In this document: piece by piece, positions 16,501 to 23,853 of the stretch
How the letters are laid out: each line of letters begins with the position of its first letter
How positions within the stretch are numbered: position 1 is the first letter of the stretch
Assembly (NCBI RefSeq): GCF_000422405.1
Contig: NZ_AULS01000002.1
Location: 62,001 to 126,000, forward strand
Source of the DNA: Microbacterium luticocti DSM 19459
Lineage (GTDB): Bacteria; Actinomycetota; Actinomycetes; Actinomycetales; Microbacteriaceae
Direction: 5' to 3'
Length of the DNA: 64,000 nt
Notes under the pieces: model-generated
Databases searched by the model: none
Told to the model about the DNA's origin: nothing
Seen by the model: the letters and a program-made list of their open reading frames with translations, nothing else
Program-made: the position numbers and the translations under genes

Positions 16501-17064
16501 CATGAGGTCGTCGACGGCGTGCACGCTCGTGGTGCCGTCGCCGAGCAGCAGCTCGACGCGGTCTGCTCGCGGGATGCCGTTCGCGTCGAGCTGGTCGACA
16601 TATGCCGCCAACTGCATGAGCGCGGTGACGCGCGCATGCCGGGCGAGTTTGGAGTCCTGCACGACCCAGCGTCCGTCGTCGCCGCGCACCAGGAAGTCGG
16701 CGAACCCGACGAACTCGCCGGTCGCGAAGGTGGCCTGGTACACGACCCGGGTGGTCTCGTCGCGCAGAGCGGCCAGCGTGGCGACGACGGCATCGGTCAT
16801 TCCGGCGTCGTCGGACGACCGGGTCTCGGTGATCTCGACGACCGCGTCACCGAATGCCGCCCGGTAGGCATCGAGCACCCGCCGCTCGTGCTCGGTGCCC
16901 AGTCGCGCCGCGCGCTCGAGGGTGGCGTCGGCGGGCTCGGGCACCGGCGGCACCCGGCCGGCCTTCGCGTCGATGGCGCGCAGCCAGGCGAACTCGCATT
17001 CGGCGGCCGCCTTCAGATCGCTGGCACTCCACACGATCCGCCGTTCCTCGTCGATGTACCGCAT
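13543..17064 (-). CDS. TM0106-type RecB-like nuclease fused to SF1 helicase
   Basis: A 1173-residue fusion. The N-terminal half is a RecB/Cas4-like nuclease: ASDLKAAAECEFAWLRAI opens the fold and a later cluster CGRCPTCDLEV could hold metal or an Fe-S cluster. A ribonuclease-H-like stretch (DIFFDFEGDPLY, later HYAPYEPTHL) follows, as in TM0106-family proteins. The C-terminal half is a superfamily 1 helicase with Walker A GPPGTGKTH at about residue 790, the D-E-A-G box in LLVIDEAGQFSLA, and late motifs VGTVDRFQGQEA and LNVAISRAK. A DNA processing or repair role is inferred; the substrate is unknown. A ribosome-binding site (AAAGGGG) precedes the ATG. Confidence 0.88.
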   Translation of the reverse strand: MRYIDEERRIVWSASDLKAAAECEFAWLRAIDAKAGRVPPVPEPADATLERAARLGTEHERRVLDAYRAAFGDAVVEITETRSSDDAGMTDAVVATLAALRDETTRVVYQATFATGEFVGFADFLVRGDDGRWVVQDSKLARHARVTALMQLAAYVDQLDANGIPRADRVELLLGDGTTSVHAVDDLMPVFRLRRERLRALIADRRPGDPAHPAIAWGDDRGELGVLACGRCPTCDLEVIAHRDLLLVAGMRPVQRERLRAAGVTTIDELAAASTPPQRMSDETFTMLRTQARVQLASPAGVPDPEPESGPGARAGSPAVPGYEVVFPKALGALPRPDDGDIFFDFEGDPLYTEGDARDWGIDYLFGWVDMREDYSALWAHTFADERVALERFLDIVAELRRRHPGMHIYHYAPYEPTHLLAMAARHGVREADVDTLLRDGVFVDLYPIVRRALRVGSRSYSIKKLEPLYMGDQVRTSDVQRGDDSIVKYVQARALRDAGQDAAAQAVFADLADYNRYDCVSTRRLRDWLVERARESGLVPSRDVEPVEIAYAPSPRAERLRVLAADAEASAAPADDVEALRLGAAAIDYYPREAKAFWALHFLRLREPVSVWEDTRDVVVIDPDRSGANEEWAPGPRAVRRVLRLRGELAPGTRLTVGSRPFLLYETPAPYPAATMPRWVHVAHEAEVLEVLDDGAVVAETAVDGQTWAELPVAVTPAAPPRAGNQQTAIDEWADAVAGAAGGFPADPATDILRRRPPRVRGVPLADRPRGDDRIAQITAALRDLDRSYLAVQGPPGTGKTHVGSHVIAALVREHRYKVGVVAQSHAVVEHMLDRVVDAGVPAAQVGKARKAGADGDVSFTVFPKNGLARFAEEHADTGFVVGGTAWDFSHTGRVPRRSLDLLVIDEAGQFSLASTIAVAAASDRLLLLGDPQQLPQVSQGTHPEPVDVSALGWVMDGAAVIPPAYGVFLDRTWRMHPQVAAAVSRLSYAGELASHPCTALRSVDGVAPGVHPVPVRHHGNATQSPEEAAEVVRLVRDLLGRSFTDVADERALPPRPIDQSDIIVVTPYNAQQVMVEQALAASGFDRVPVGTVDRFQGQEAAVSIVSLAASSGRDAPRGLEFLLLQNRLNVAISRAKVAAYLVHSPGLLDDLPRTPDGVARLSAFARLVGVE

Positions 17065-17132
17065 CGGTCCCCTTTCGCCTCGACACTATCCGCCGCCTGC
17101 GACATCGCCCGGCCGGGTGCCAGACTGGGGGC

Positions 17133-19190
17133 ATGAGCCTGCCCTTCGCCAGCGCGTACCGGCACGGGTTCGCGCGCGTCGCCGCCTGCACGGTGCCGGT
17201 CGCCCTCGCCGACCCGCAGACCAACGCCGAGGCCGTGCTCGCGGCCGCCCGCGAATGCCACGACGACGCGGTCGCGGTGGCCGTGTTCCCCGAGCTGTGT
17301 CTGACCGGCTACTCCATCGAAGACCTCGTCCTGGCCGATGCGGTGCTGGATGCGGTGCACGCCGCGCTCGATCGCATCGTCGCCGCCTCCGCCGACCTGC
17401 TGCCGATGCTCGTGGTGGGCGCCCCGCTGCGGCACGGCAGCAGACTTTACAACTGCGCCGTGGTGATCCACCGCGGCGAGGTGCTCGGTGTGACCCCGAA
17501 AGCGCACCTGCCCACCTACCGCGAGTTCTACGAGCGGCGCTGGTTCGCGCCGGGTCCGGATGCCGCCGAGCCGATCCGCGTCGCGGGGCGCACCGCCCCG
17601 TTCGGCACGCGCCTGCTGTTCGCCGTCGACGACGTGCCCGGCCTGGTGGTGCACGCCGAAGTGTGCGAAGACGTCTGGGTGCCGGTGCCGCCGTCGTCGC
17701 ACGCGGCCCTGGCCGGCGCGAGCGTGCTGGTGAACCTGTCGGGCAGCCCCATCACCATCGCCCGCGCCGAAGACCGCGCGACGCTGTGCCGTTCACAGTC
17801 GCTGCGCTGCCTGGCCGCATATGCATATGCCGCCGCGGGAATGGGCGAGTCCACCAACGACGTGTCGTGGGACGGGCAGACCATGATCTTCGAGGCCGGC
17901 GACCTGCTGGCCGAGACCGAACGGTTCCCCGACGGGCCGCGCCGCAGCGTGGCCGACGTCGACCTCGACCGACTGCGGCAAGACCGACTGCGCCAGGGCA
18001 CGTTCGACGACAACCGCTCGGCCGCCGACGCCGGGTTCACCGTCATCCACACCCGCCTCGACCCGCCGGCGATCGACATCGGCCTGCGGCGCCGGCTCGA
18101 CCGGTTTCCGTTCGTGCCCGACGACGCGGCGCGACTGGCCCAGGACTGTTACGAGGCGTTCCACATCCAGGTGGAAGGGCTGATCCAGCGGATGGAGGCG
18201 ATCGGTCGGCCCAAGCCGGTGCTGGGCGTGTCGGGCGGGCTGGATTCCACCCATGCGCTGCTGGTGATCGCCCGCGCGATGGACCGGATGGGCCGGCCGC
18301 GCAGCGACATCCTCACCTTCACGATGCCCGGCTTCGCCACCGGCGAGCACACGAAGTCGAACGCGATCGCGCTGGCCGAGGCAGTGGGGGCGACGATCCA
18401 GACCATCGACATCCGCCCGGCGGCGATGGAGTTGCTCACGAAGATGGGCCACCCGTTCGCGTCGGGCAAGCCGGTGCACGATGTCACCTTCGAGAACGTG
18501 CAGGCGGGGCTGCGCACCGACTACCTGTTCCGGCTGGCCAACCAGCGTGGCGGGTTCGTGGTGGGCACCTCCGACCTGTCCGAGATCGCGCTGGGCTGGT
18601 CGACCTACGGCGTCGGCGACCAGATGAGCCACTACGCGGTGAACGCGGGTGTGCCCAAGACGCTCATCCAGCACCTCATCCGGTGGGTGATCGCCACCGG
18701 CGCCGACGAGGGGTGGGTGGGTGCCACGGCCTCGGCCGTGCTGCAGTCGGTGCTCGACACCGAGATCAGCCCCGAGCTGGTGCCGGCGGGTCAGGACGGA
18801 CGGATGCAGTCCACCGAGGACCGCATCGGCCCGTACGCGCTGCACGATTTCGCCCTGTTCCACACGCTGCGCTACGGGGCCCGCCCGTCGAAGATCGCGT
18901 TCCTCGCGCAGCGGGCCTGGGAGGATCCGGATGCCGGGGCCTGGCCGCCCGGCTTTCCGCCCGAGGACCGGTACGGTTACGACCTGCCCACGATCGTGAA
19001 ATGGCTGCAGGTGTTCCTGCAGCGGTTCTTCGCGTTCGCGCAGTTCAAGCGCACCGCGATCCCGAACGGGCCGAAGGTGTCGCCGGCCGGGTCGCTGTCG
19101 CCGCGCGGCGACTGGCGCGCGCCCTCGGACGGCAACGCCCGGGTATGGCTGGCGGAACTGAAGGCGGCCCTCCCCGACCTGGTGGACTGA
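17133..19190 (+). CDS. nadE: Glutamine-dependent NAD+ synthase
   Basis: This enzyme makes NAD+ from deamido-NAD+, using ammonia from glutamine. The 685-residue protein joins an N-terminal nitrilase-like glutaminase (Glu in FPELCLTGYS, Lys in TPKAHLP, Cys in HAEVCEDVW) to a C-terminal synthetase with the ATP pyrophosphatase loop GVSGGLDSTHALL at about residue 366. The length is typical of actinobacterial glutamine-dependent enzymes. CAGACT at 17121-17126 lies 6 bases before the ATG; the open frame continues upstream into the divergent gene, but that extension is not protein-like. Confidence 0.95.
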   Translation: MSLPFASAYRHGFARVAACTVPVALADPQTNAEAVLAAARECHDDAVAVAVFPELCLTGYSIEDLVLADAVLDAVHAALDRIVAASADLLPMLVVGAPLRHGSRLYNCAVVIHRGEVLGVTPKAHLPTYREFYERRWFAPGPDAAEPIRVAGRTAPFGTRLLFAVDDVPGLVVHAEVCEDVWVPVPPSSHAALAGASVLVNLSGSPITIARAEDRATLCRSQSLRCLAAYAYAAAGMGESTNDVSWDGQTMIFEAGDLLAETERFPDGPRRSVADVDLDRLRQDRLRQGTFDDNRSAADAGFTVIHTRLDPPAIDIGLRRRLDRFPFVPDDAARLAQDCYEAFHIQVEGLIQRMEAIGRPKPVLGVSGGLDSTHALLVIARAMDRMGRPRSDILTFTMPGFATGEHTKSNAIALAEAVGATIQTIDIRPAAMELLTKMGHPFASGKPVHDVTFENVQAGLRTDYLFRLANQRGGFVVGTSDLSEIALGWSTYGVGDQMSHYAVNAGVPKTLIQHLIRWVIATGADEGWVGATASAVLQSVLDTEISPELVPAGQDGRMQSTEDRIGPYALHDFALFHTLRYGARPSKIAFLAQRAWEDPDAGAWPPGFPPEDRYGYDLPTIVKWLQVFLQRFFAFAQFKRTAIPNGPKVSPAGSLSPRGDWRAPSDGNARVWLAELKAALPDLVD

Positions 19191-19270
19191 GCGGACGGGG
19201 CGGCGGGCCTTTCGACTCGCGCGCTGCGCGCGCCGGCGGAACGACCGGCGGCATCACCGAGCGGGCGCGC

Positions 19271-19867
19271 TCACTCGGTGGCGGGCTGGCCGTACGCGAG
19301 CGTGATGATGAAACCGTTGCGCGACAGGTCGACGAGCTTGTAGGCGTCGTGCCGGTCGGGGGTCCAGGCCTTCGCGAACGGCGGATCCAGTCGCACCTGC
19401 TCGGGCCGGACGCTCACGCCGCGCGGGTCGGCCTGGCGCACCGCCTGCACCCGCGACCAGTGCAGCAGCAGCTGATCGGTGGTCGCCTCTTCCCACAGGC
19501 TCTCGCCCCACAGGTGCGAGTGCGCACGGATCTCGTGCAGCATCCCCTCGTCGGGCTGGTGGTCGCGGATGTCGAGTCCGACCAGCAGGTGCGGTTCGGA
19601 CACGGCCACCACCGACGCGGCGCGGAAGTCGGCGGTGCGCACCGCGACCGGCACCTCGCGGCCGTCGACGGTCGGCACCGGCCGGGTGTGGTGGCCGAAC
19701 TCCTTCGGCGCCTCACGGTCGACGTTCACGAACGCGGCGTCGATCTGCAGCCGGTCGGCGAGGATCTCTTTGGCCAGCCGACGGATGCGTTCGGCGGGCG
19801 TCGTGCCCGGAGCCCAGCCCAGCAGCGCGGTGATGCCCTCCGGGGCGTCGAGCTTGGTGATCTCCAT
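19271..19867 (-). CDS. Phosphopantetheinyl-transferase-like protein with degenerate active site
   Basis: A 198-residue protein I recognise only weakly. Residues 85-160 have the layout of a 4'-phosphopantetheinyl transferase: SEPHLLVGLDIRD resembles the V-G-(V/I)-D strand, and HWSRVQAVRQADPRG resembles W-x-R-x-E-A-x-x-K-A-x-G. In that second motif the metal-binding Glu is Gln and the Lys is Arg, so catalysis is doubtful. It could be a PPTase-fold protein with another role. The start has a strong GGGGGAGG site 5 bases upstream. It is convergent with nadE; the intervening 80 bases contain the palindrome CGCGCGCTGCGCGCG (19218-19232), a possible terminator. Confidence 0.55.
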   Translation of the reverse strand: MEITKLDAPEGITALLGWAPGTTPAERIRRLAKEILADRLQIDAAFVNVDREAPKEFGHHTRPVPTVDGREVPVAVRTADFRAASVVAVSEPHLLVGLDIRDHQPDEGMLHEIRAHSHLWGESLWEEATTDQLLLHWSRVQAVRQADPRGVSVRPEQVRLDPPFAKAWTPDRHDAYKLVDLSRNGFIITLAYGQPATE

Positions 19868-19942
19868 CGCGGCCTCCCCCTCATTCACGTGTGCCTCCAT
19901 CATGTCATCCCGCCATGCGATCGACGGTGCGAGACTGGACCC

Positions 19943-21403
19943 ATGGCACGTCGGGCGACGATCGTCGGCAGCGGGCCGAACGGGCTGGCCGCGGCCGTGG
20001 CTCTCGCGCGCGCCGGATACGCGGTGCGCGTGGTGGAGGCATCCGACACCCCCGGCGGGGGCGTGCGCACGGCCGAGCTGACCCTGCCCGGCTACCGGCA
20101 CGACGTCTGCTCGGCGGTGCACCCGGCGGCGCTCAGCTCGCCGTTCTTCCGCGCGTTCGGGCTCGACCGCATCGACTGGATCGTCCCCGACGCCTCGTTC
20201 GCGCATCCGCTCGACGGCGGCCGGGCCGCGATCGCCTGGCGCGACCTCGACCGCACCGTCGCAGGGCTCGGCGCGGACGGACCGGCCTGGCGGCGCATCG
20301 TCCGGCCGCTGAACCGGCACCTGGCCCAGGTGGTCGAGTTCACCGGCGACCAGCTGCTGCGCGTGCCGCGGCATCCGATCACCGCCGCCCGGTTCGGCCT
20401 GCGCATGCTGCAGCTGGGCACCCGTGCCGGGCGCGGGATGCTGCCGGCCCTGCGCACCGACGAGGGTGCGGCACTGCTGACCGGGGTCGTCGCACACGCG
20501 AACACGGCCCTGCCGTCGGCGGCGGCCACCGCGTCGGCGTTGTACCTCGTGGCCCATGCCCACTCCACCGGCTGGGCGTTCCCGCGCGGCGGTGCGGACG
20601 CGATCGCCCACGCGTTGATCGCCGACCTGGCCGCGCACGGCGGCACGATCGAGCTCGGGCACCGGATCGACGACCTGTCGGCGCTGGATTGGGGGGATGC
20701 CGCAGCCGGCGACCTGCTGCTGCTGGACGCCGCGCCCCGGCTCGTGCTGACCCTGCCCGACGTGCCCGCAGGCTTCGCCCGCGCGATCCGTCGCTACCGG
20801 TACGGGCCGGCGGCCGCCAAGGTCGACTTCGCCCTGGACGGCCCGGTGCCGTGGACGCACCCCGACGTGACCGCGGCGCCCACCGTGCACATCGGCGGCA
20901 GCCGCGCCGAGATCGAGGCGGGTGAGAACGCCGTCGCCGCCGGGCGCGTGCCCGACCGGCCGTACGTGCTGACCGTGCAGCCGGGCGTGCTCGACGACAC
21001 CCGGGCACCGGCGGGCGGGCAGACGCTGTGGGCGTACATGCACGTCCCGTCCGGGTCCACGTTCGACGCCACCGAGGCGATCACCCGGCAGATCGAGCGG
21101 TTCGCGCCCGGGTTCCGCGACCGCATCGTCGATTCACGGGCGATGACCGCGGCATCCCGCCACGCGTACAACCCCGCCGACATCGGCGGCGACATCCTCG
21201 GCGGGTCGTTCACGATGGCGCAGGCGTTTCGCCGTCCGGTGCTCTCGCGCACCCCGTGGCGCACCCCGATGCGCGGCGTCTACCTGGCGTCGGCGTCGAC
21301 ACCGCCCGGCCCGGGCGTGCACGGCATGGCCGGCTGGCGTGCCGCACGGCTGGCGCTGCGCGACGCGGGCACCCCCGCCGGGCTCGCGGACCTGTTCGGG
21401 TGA
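19943..21403 (+). CDS. FAD-dependent oxidoreductase, phytoene-dehydrogenase-like
   Basis: A 486-residue flavoprotein of the CrtI/phytoene desaturase-related family. The N-terminal dinucleotide-binding fold is ATIVGSGPNGLAAAVALARAG followed by VRVVEASDTPGGGVRT. Near the C-terminus ARLALRDAG follows STPPGPGVHGMAG, the second FAD-contact motif. No carotenoid synthesis genes are nearby, so the substrate is open. GAGACT at 19931-19936 lies 6 bases before the ATG, suggesting a leaderless transcript. The next gene starts four bases after its stop, so the two form an operon. Confidence 0.87.
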   Translation: MARRATIVGSGPNGLAAAVALARAGYAVRVVEASDTPGGGVRTAELTLPGYRHDVCSAVHPAALSSPFFRAFGLDRIDWIVPDASFAHPLDGGRAAIAWRDLDRTVAGLGADGPAWRRIVRPLNRHLAQVVEFTGDQLLRVPRHPITAARFGLRMLQLGTRAGRGMLPALRTDEGAALLTGVVAHANTALPSAAATASALYLVAHAHSTGWAFPRGGADAIAHALIADLAAHGGTIELGHRIDDLSALDWGDAAAGDLLLLDAAPRLVLTLPDVPAGFARAIRRYRYGPAAAKVDFALDGPVPWTHPDVTAAPTVHIGGSRAEIEAGENAVAAGRVPDRPYVLTVQPGVLDDTRAPAGGQTLWAYMHVPSGSTFDATEAITRQIERFAPGFRDRIVDSRAMTAASRHAYNPADIGGDILGGSFTMAQAFRRPVLSRTPWRTPMRGVYLASASTPPGPGVHGMAGWRAARLALRDAGTPAGLADLFG

Positions 21404-21407
21404 TCGC

Positions 21408-22868
21408 ATGCAGGGTTTCGCCGCCGTCGACTTCGGGTTCGCCCGCGAGGTGCTGCAGCGCGGCATCGCCGCCCTGTTCGTGGTCGCGTTCACCTCGACG
21501 CTGAACCAGTTCCCCGCACTGCTGGGCGAACACGGCCTGCTGCCGGCGCCGCGGCTGCTGGATTGGGCGCGGGCACGCACGCAGGCCGGGGCGCGGTGGA
21601 TGCTGCGGCCCACGCTGTTCCGTTGGGTGCGCTACACCGACCGGCGGCTGCGGGCCCTGTGCGTCGGCGGGATCGTCGTGGCCGTGCTGCTGGTGGCCGG
21701 CGTGCCGCAACTGGGGCCGCCGTGGGTGCCGGCGCTGTGCTTTCTCGCACTGTGGCTGGGTTACATGTCGATCACCTCGATCGGGCAGACCTTCTACGGG
21801 TTCGGGTGGGAGATGCTGCTGCTCGAGGCGGGGTTCCTCGCCGCGTTCCTCGGCTCATCCGACCAGCCGCCGGCGACCGCGGTGATCGTGCTGTTCTGGT
21901 GGCTGCTGTTCCGGCTGGAGTTCGGGGCCGGGATGATCAAGATCCGCGGCGGACGGGAATGGCGTGACCTGACCGCCCTGATGTACCACCACGAGACCCA
22001 GCCGATGCCGGGACCGCTCAGCCGCCAGGCGCATCTGCTGCCGGCGTGGTTCCACCGGCTCGAGGTGCTCGGCAATCATGTCGCACAGCTGGTCGTGCCG
22101 TTCTTCGTGTTCGCACCGATCCTCGGGCTGTGGGTGCCGGGGCCGGTGCCGGCGATCGTCGGCGCGGTCGCGGCATCCGTCGTCATCGCCACCCAGCTGT
22201 GGCTGGTGCTGACCGGCAACTTCGCCTGGCTGAACTGGGCGACGATCGTGATCGCGTTCTCGGGGTACGGCATCCCGACCGGGCGGGGGTCGGGCACGCT
22301 GCCGGTCTGGTGGATCGTGGTGACCTCGGCGGTGACGGTGCTGTTCGTCGTGCTCAGCTGGTGGCCGCTGCGCAACCTGTTCGCCCGGCGACAGCTGATG
22401 AACGCGAGCTTCAACACGTGGCAGCTGGCCAATGCGTACGGTGCGTTCGGCACCGTCACGAAAAAGCGCATCGAGTACGTCATCGAGGGCACCGAAGACG
22501 AGAACCCGGATGCCGCGACCTGGACCGAGTACGTGTTCAAAGGCAAGCCGGGTCCGGTGCGCCGCATCCCCCGTCAGTACGCCCCGTACCACCTGCGGTT
22601 GGACTGGCTGATGTGGTTTCTGCCGCTCGGGCGGTCACTGGACGACTGGTTCCGGATGCTGCTGGTGCGACTGCTGGAGGCGGATGCCGCGACGCTGCGG
22701 CTGCTGGACGACGACCCGTTCGACGGGCGCCGGCCCCGCTACGTGCGAGTGATCTCGTACCGCTACCGGTTCGCCACGCGTGCACAGTTGCGCCGCAGCG
22801 GGCGGCGGTGGGAACGGGACCGGCGGCACGTGCTGGTGGCGCCGGTGTCGCTGGGCGCGCTCATATGA
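21408..22868 (+). CDS. Lipase maturation factor family membrane protein
   Basis: A 486-residue polytopic membrane protein resembling eukaryotic lipase maturation factors. Recognisable parts are the opening helix FVVAFTSTLNQFPALLGEHGLLP, SIGQTFYGFGWEMLLLEAGF, and the loop FGAGMIKIRGGREWRDLTALMYHHETQPMPGP, a hallmark of the family. The C-terminal soluble region includes TFGTVTKKRIEYVIEGTEDE-type sequence (GTVTKKRIEYVIEGT). In bacteria the function is not established. It follows the FAD oxidoreductase gene by four bases. Confidence 0.85.
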   Translation: MQGFAAVDFGFAREVLQRGIAALFVVAFTSTLNQFPALLGEHGLLPAPRLLDWARARTQAGARWMLRPTLFRWVRYTDRRLRALCVGGIVVAVLLVAGVPQLGPPWVPALCFLALWLGYMSITSIGQTFYGFGWEMLLLEAGFLAAFLGSSDQPPATAVIVLFWWLLFRLEFGAGMIKIRGGREWRDLTALMYHHETQPMPGPLSRQAHLLPAWFHRLEVLGNHVAQLVVPFFVFAPILGLWVPGPVPAIVGAVAASVVIATQLWLVLTGNFAWLNWATIVIAFSGYGIPTGRGSGTLPVWWIVVTSAVTVLFVVLSWWPLRNLFARRQLMNASFNTWQLANAYGAFGTVTKKRIEYVIEGTEDENPDAATWTEYVFKGKPGPVRRIPRQYAPYHLRLDWLMWFLPLGRSLDDWFRMLLVRLLEADAATLRLLDDDPFDGRRPRYVRVISYRYRFATRAQLRRSGRRWERDRRHVLVAPVSLGALI

Positions 22869-22933
22869 TCTATCCAGCTTTCACCAAGGGTTGTTAGGCT
22901 CGGTCGAGACCGCCACCGTCCTGGGAGGACCCT

Positions 22934-23851
22934 GTGACCACTCCGCACGACCCGTCGAACGATCCGCAGCAGGTGCCCCCGGCACCGCCGACCGCGCCGT
23001 ACGGCACCGCTGGATACGGCCAGCCCGCCGAGCAGACCGCGCCGTACGGGCAGCCCGCGCCGGCCGCCGCGCCCTACGCGCAGCCCGCCGAGCAGACCGC
23101 GCCGTACGGGCAGCCGCCGCAGGGCGGGGGTCCGTACACGCAGGGGCCGTCCGCGCCGCAGCCGGGCCAGCCCGACCGCCGGCCGAAGGTGCTGGCGATC
23201 GTCTCGCTGGTGCTCGCCGTCGTCGGCGTCATCGCGGCGCTGGTCGCGCTGGTGCCGTTCATCGGTCTGCCGTTCGCCATCGTGGGGATCGTACTGCTGG
23301 TGGTCGCCTTCGTGCTGTCGATCGTGGTGCTGGCCAGCAAGAAGCAGGGCGGCAAGGGCTTCGGCATCGCGGCCCTGATCGTCTCGGTGATCGGCGGCGC
23401 CCTGGCGGCCGTGTCGATCGTCGCCTCGATCTTCTGGGTCGCCGTCGCGGCCACGAGCTCCATCCCCGACTCCGACTCGGCCCCGTCGATCTCGAGCACC
23501 GAGGGCGCCACGCCGTCGGACGAGGCCACCGACGAGGGCGCCGACGACGGCGCCACCGGCAGCTACGACGAGGCCGCCTACCTCGACGACGTGCGGCCGA
23601 AGATCCGCGCGGTCTTCGCCGAGGTCGCCCCGAACATGACCGACGAGCAGATCGACGCCGTCTACTCGGACGACGTGCTGGTCGCCCTCGGCAAGAGCAT
23701 GCTCACCCTGTCGCAGATCTCGGGCGACGACGCGATCGATCAGCAGGCCCAGTCCGCCGCCGATGCCAGCGGCGGCACCCTCAGCACCGAGCAGGCCAAG
23801 CAGTTGATGCGCGGCATCCTGGACTCCGCGAAGAAGTACCTCGCCGAGTGA
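22934..23851 (+). CDS. Membrane protein with Pro/Gln/Tyr-rich N-terminus
   Basis: A 305-residue protein in three parts. Residues 1-80 are disordered and repetitive: AEQTAPYGQP occurs twice within a run of P, Q, A and Y. Residues 85-175 hold three transmembrane helices (VLAIVSLVLAVVGVIAALVALV, FAIVGIVLLVVAFVLSIVVL, GIAALIVSVIGGALAAVSIV), a DUF4190-like arrangement. An acidic Ser/Asp linker leads to a C-terminal extracytoplasmic domain rich in short helices. No catalytic motif is visible. The GTG start has GGGAGGA upstream. Function unknown. Confidence 0.82.
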   Translation: MTTPHDPSNDPQQVPPAPPTAPYGTAGYGQPAEQTAPYGQPAPAAAPYAQPAEQTAPYGQPPQGGGPYTQGPSAPQPGQPDRRPKVLAIVSLVLAVVGVIAALVALVPFIGLPFAIVGIVLLVVAFVLSIVVLASKKQGGKGFGIAALIVSVIGGALAAVSIVASIFWVAVAATSSIPDSDSAPSISSTEGATPSDEATDEGADDGATGSYDEAAYLDDVRPKIRAVFAEVAPNMTDEQIDAVYSDDVLVALGKSMLTLSQISGDDAIDQQAQSAADASGGTLSTEQAKQLMRGILDSAKKYLAE

Positions 23852-23853
23852 GG

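Noticed and set aside
14131..17136. A 1001-codon open frame antisense to the nuclease/helicase gene
   Set aside because: It is a shadow frame of a GC-rich gene: composition is His/Arg/Gly-rich, no domain is recognisable, and the opposite strand carries clear RecB and helicase motifs.
21404..21407. Fusion of the FAD oxidoreductase and lipase maturation factor into one gene
   Set aside because: A TGA at 21401-21403 ends the first frame and the second starts in another frame at 21408, so they are separate, closely spaced genes.
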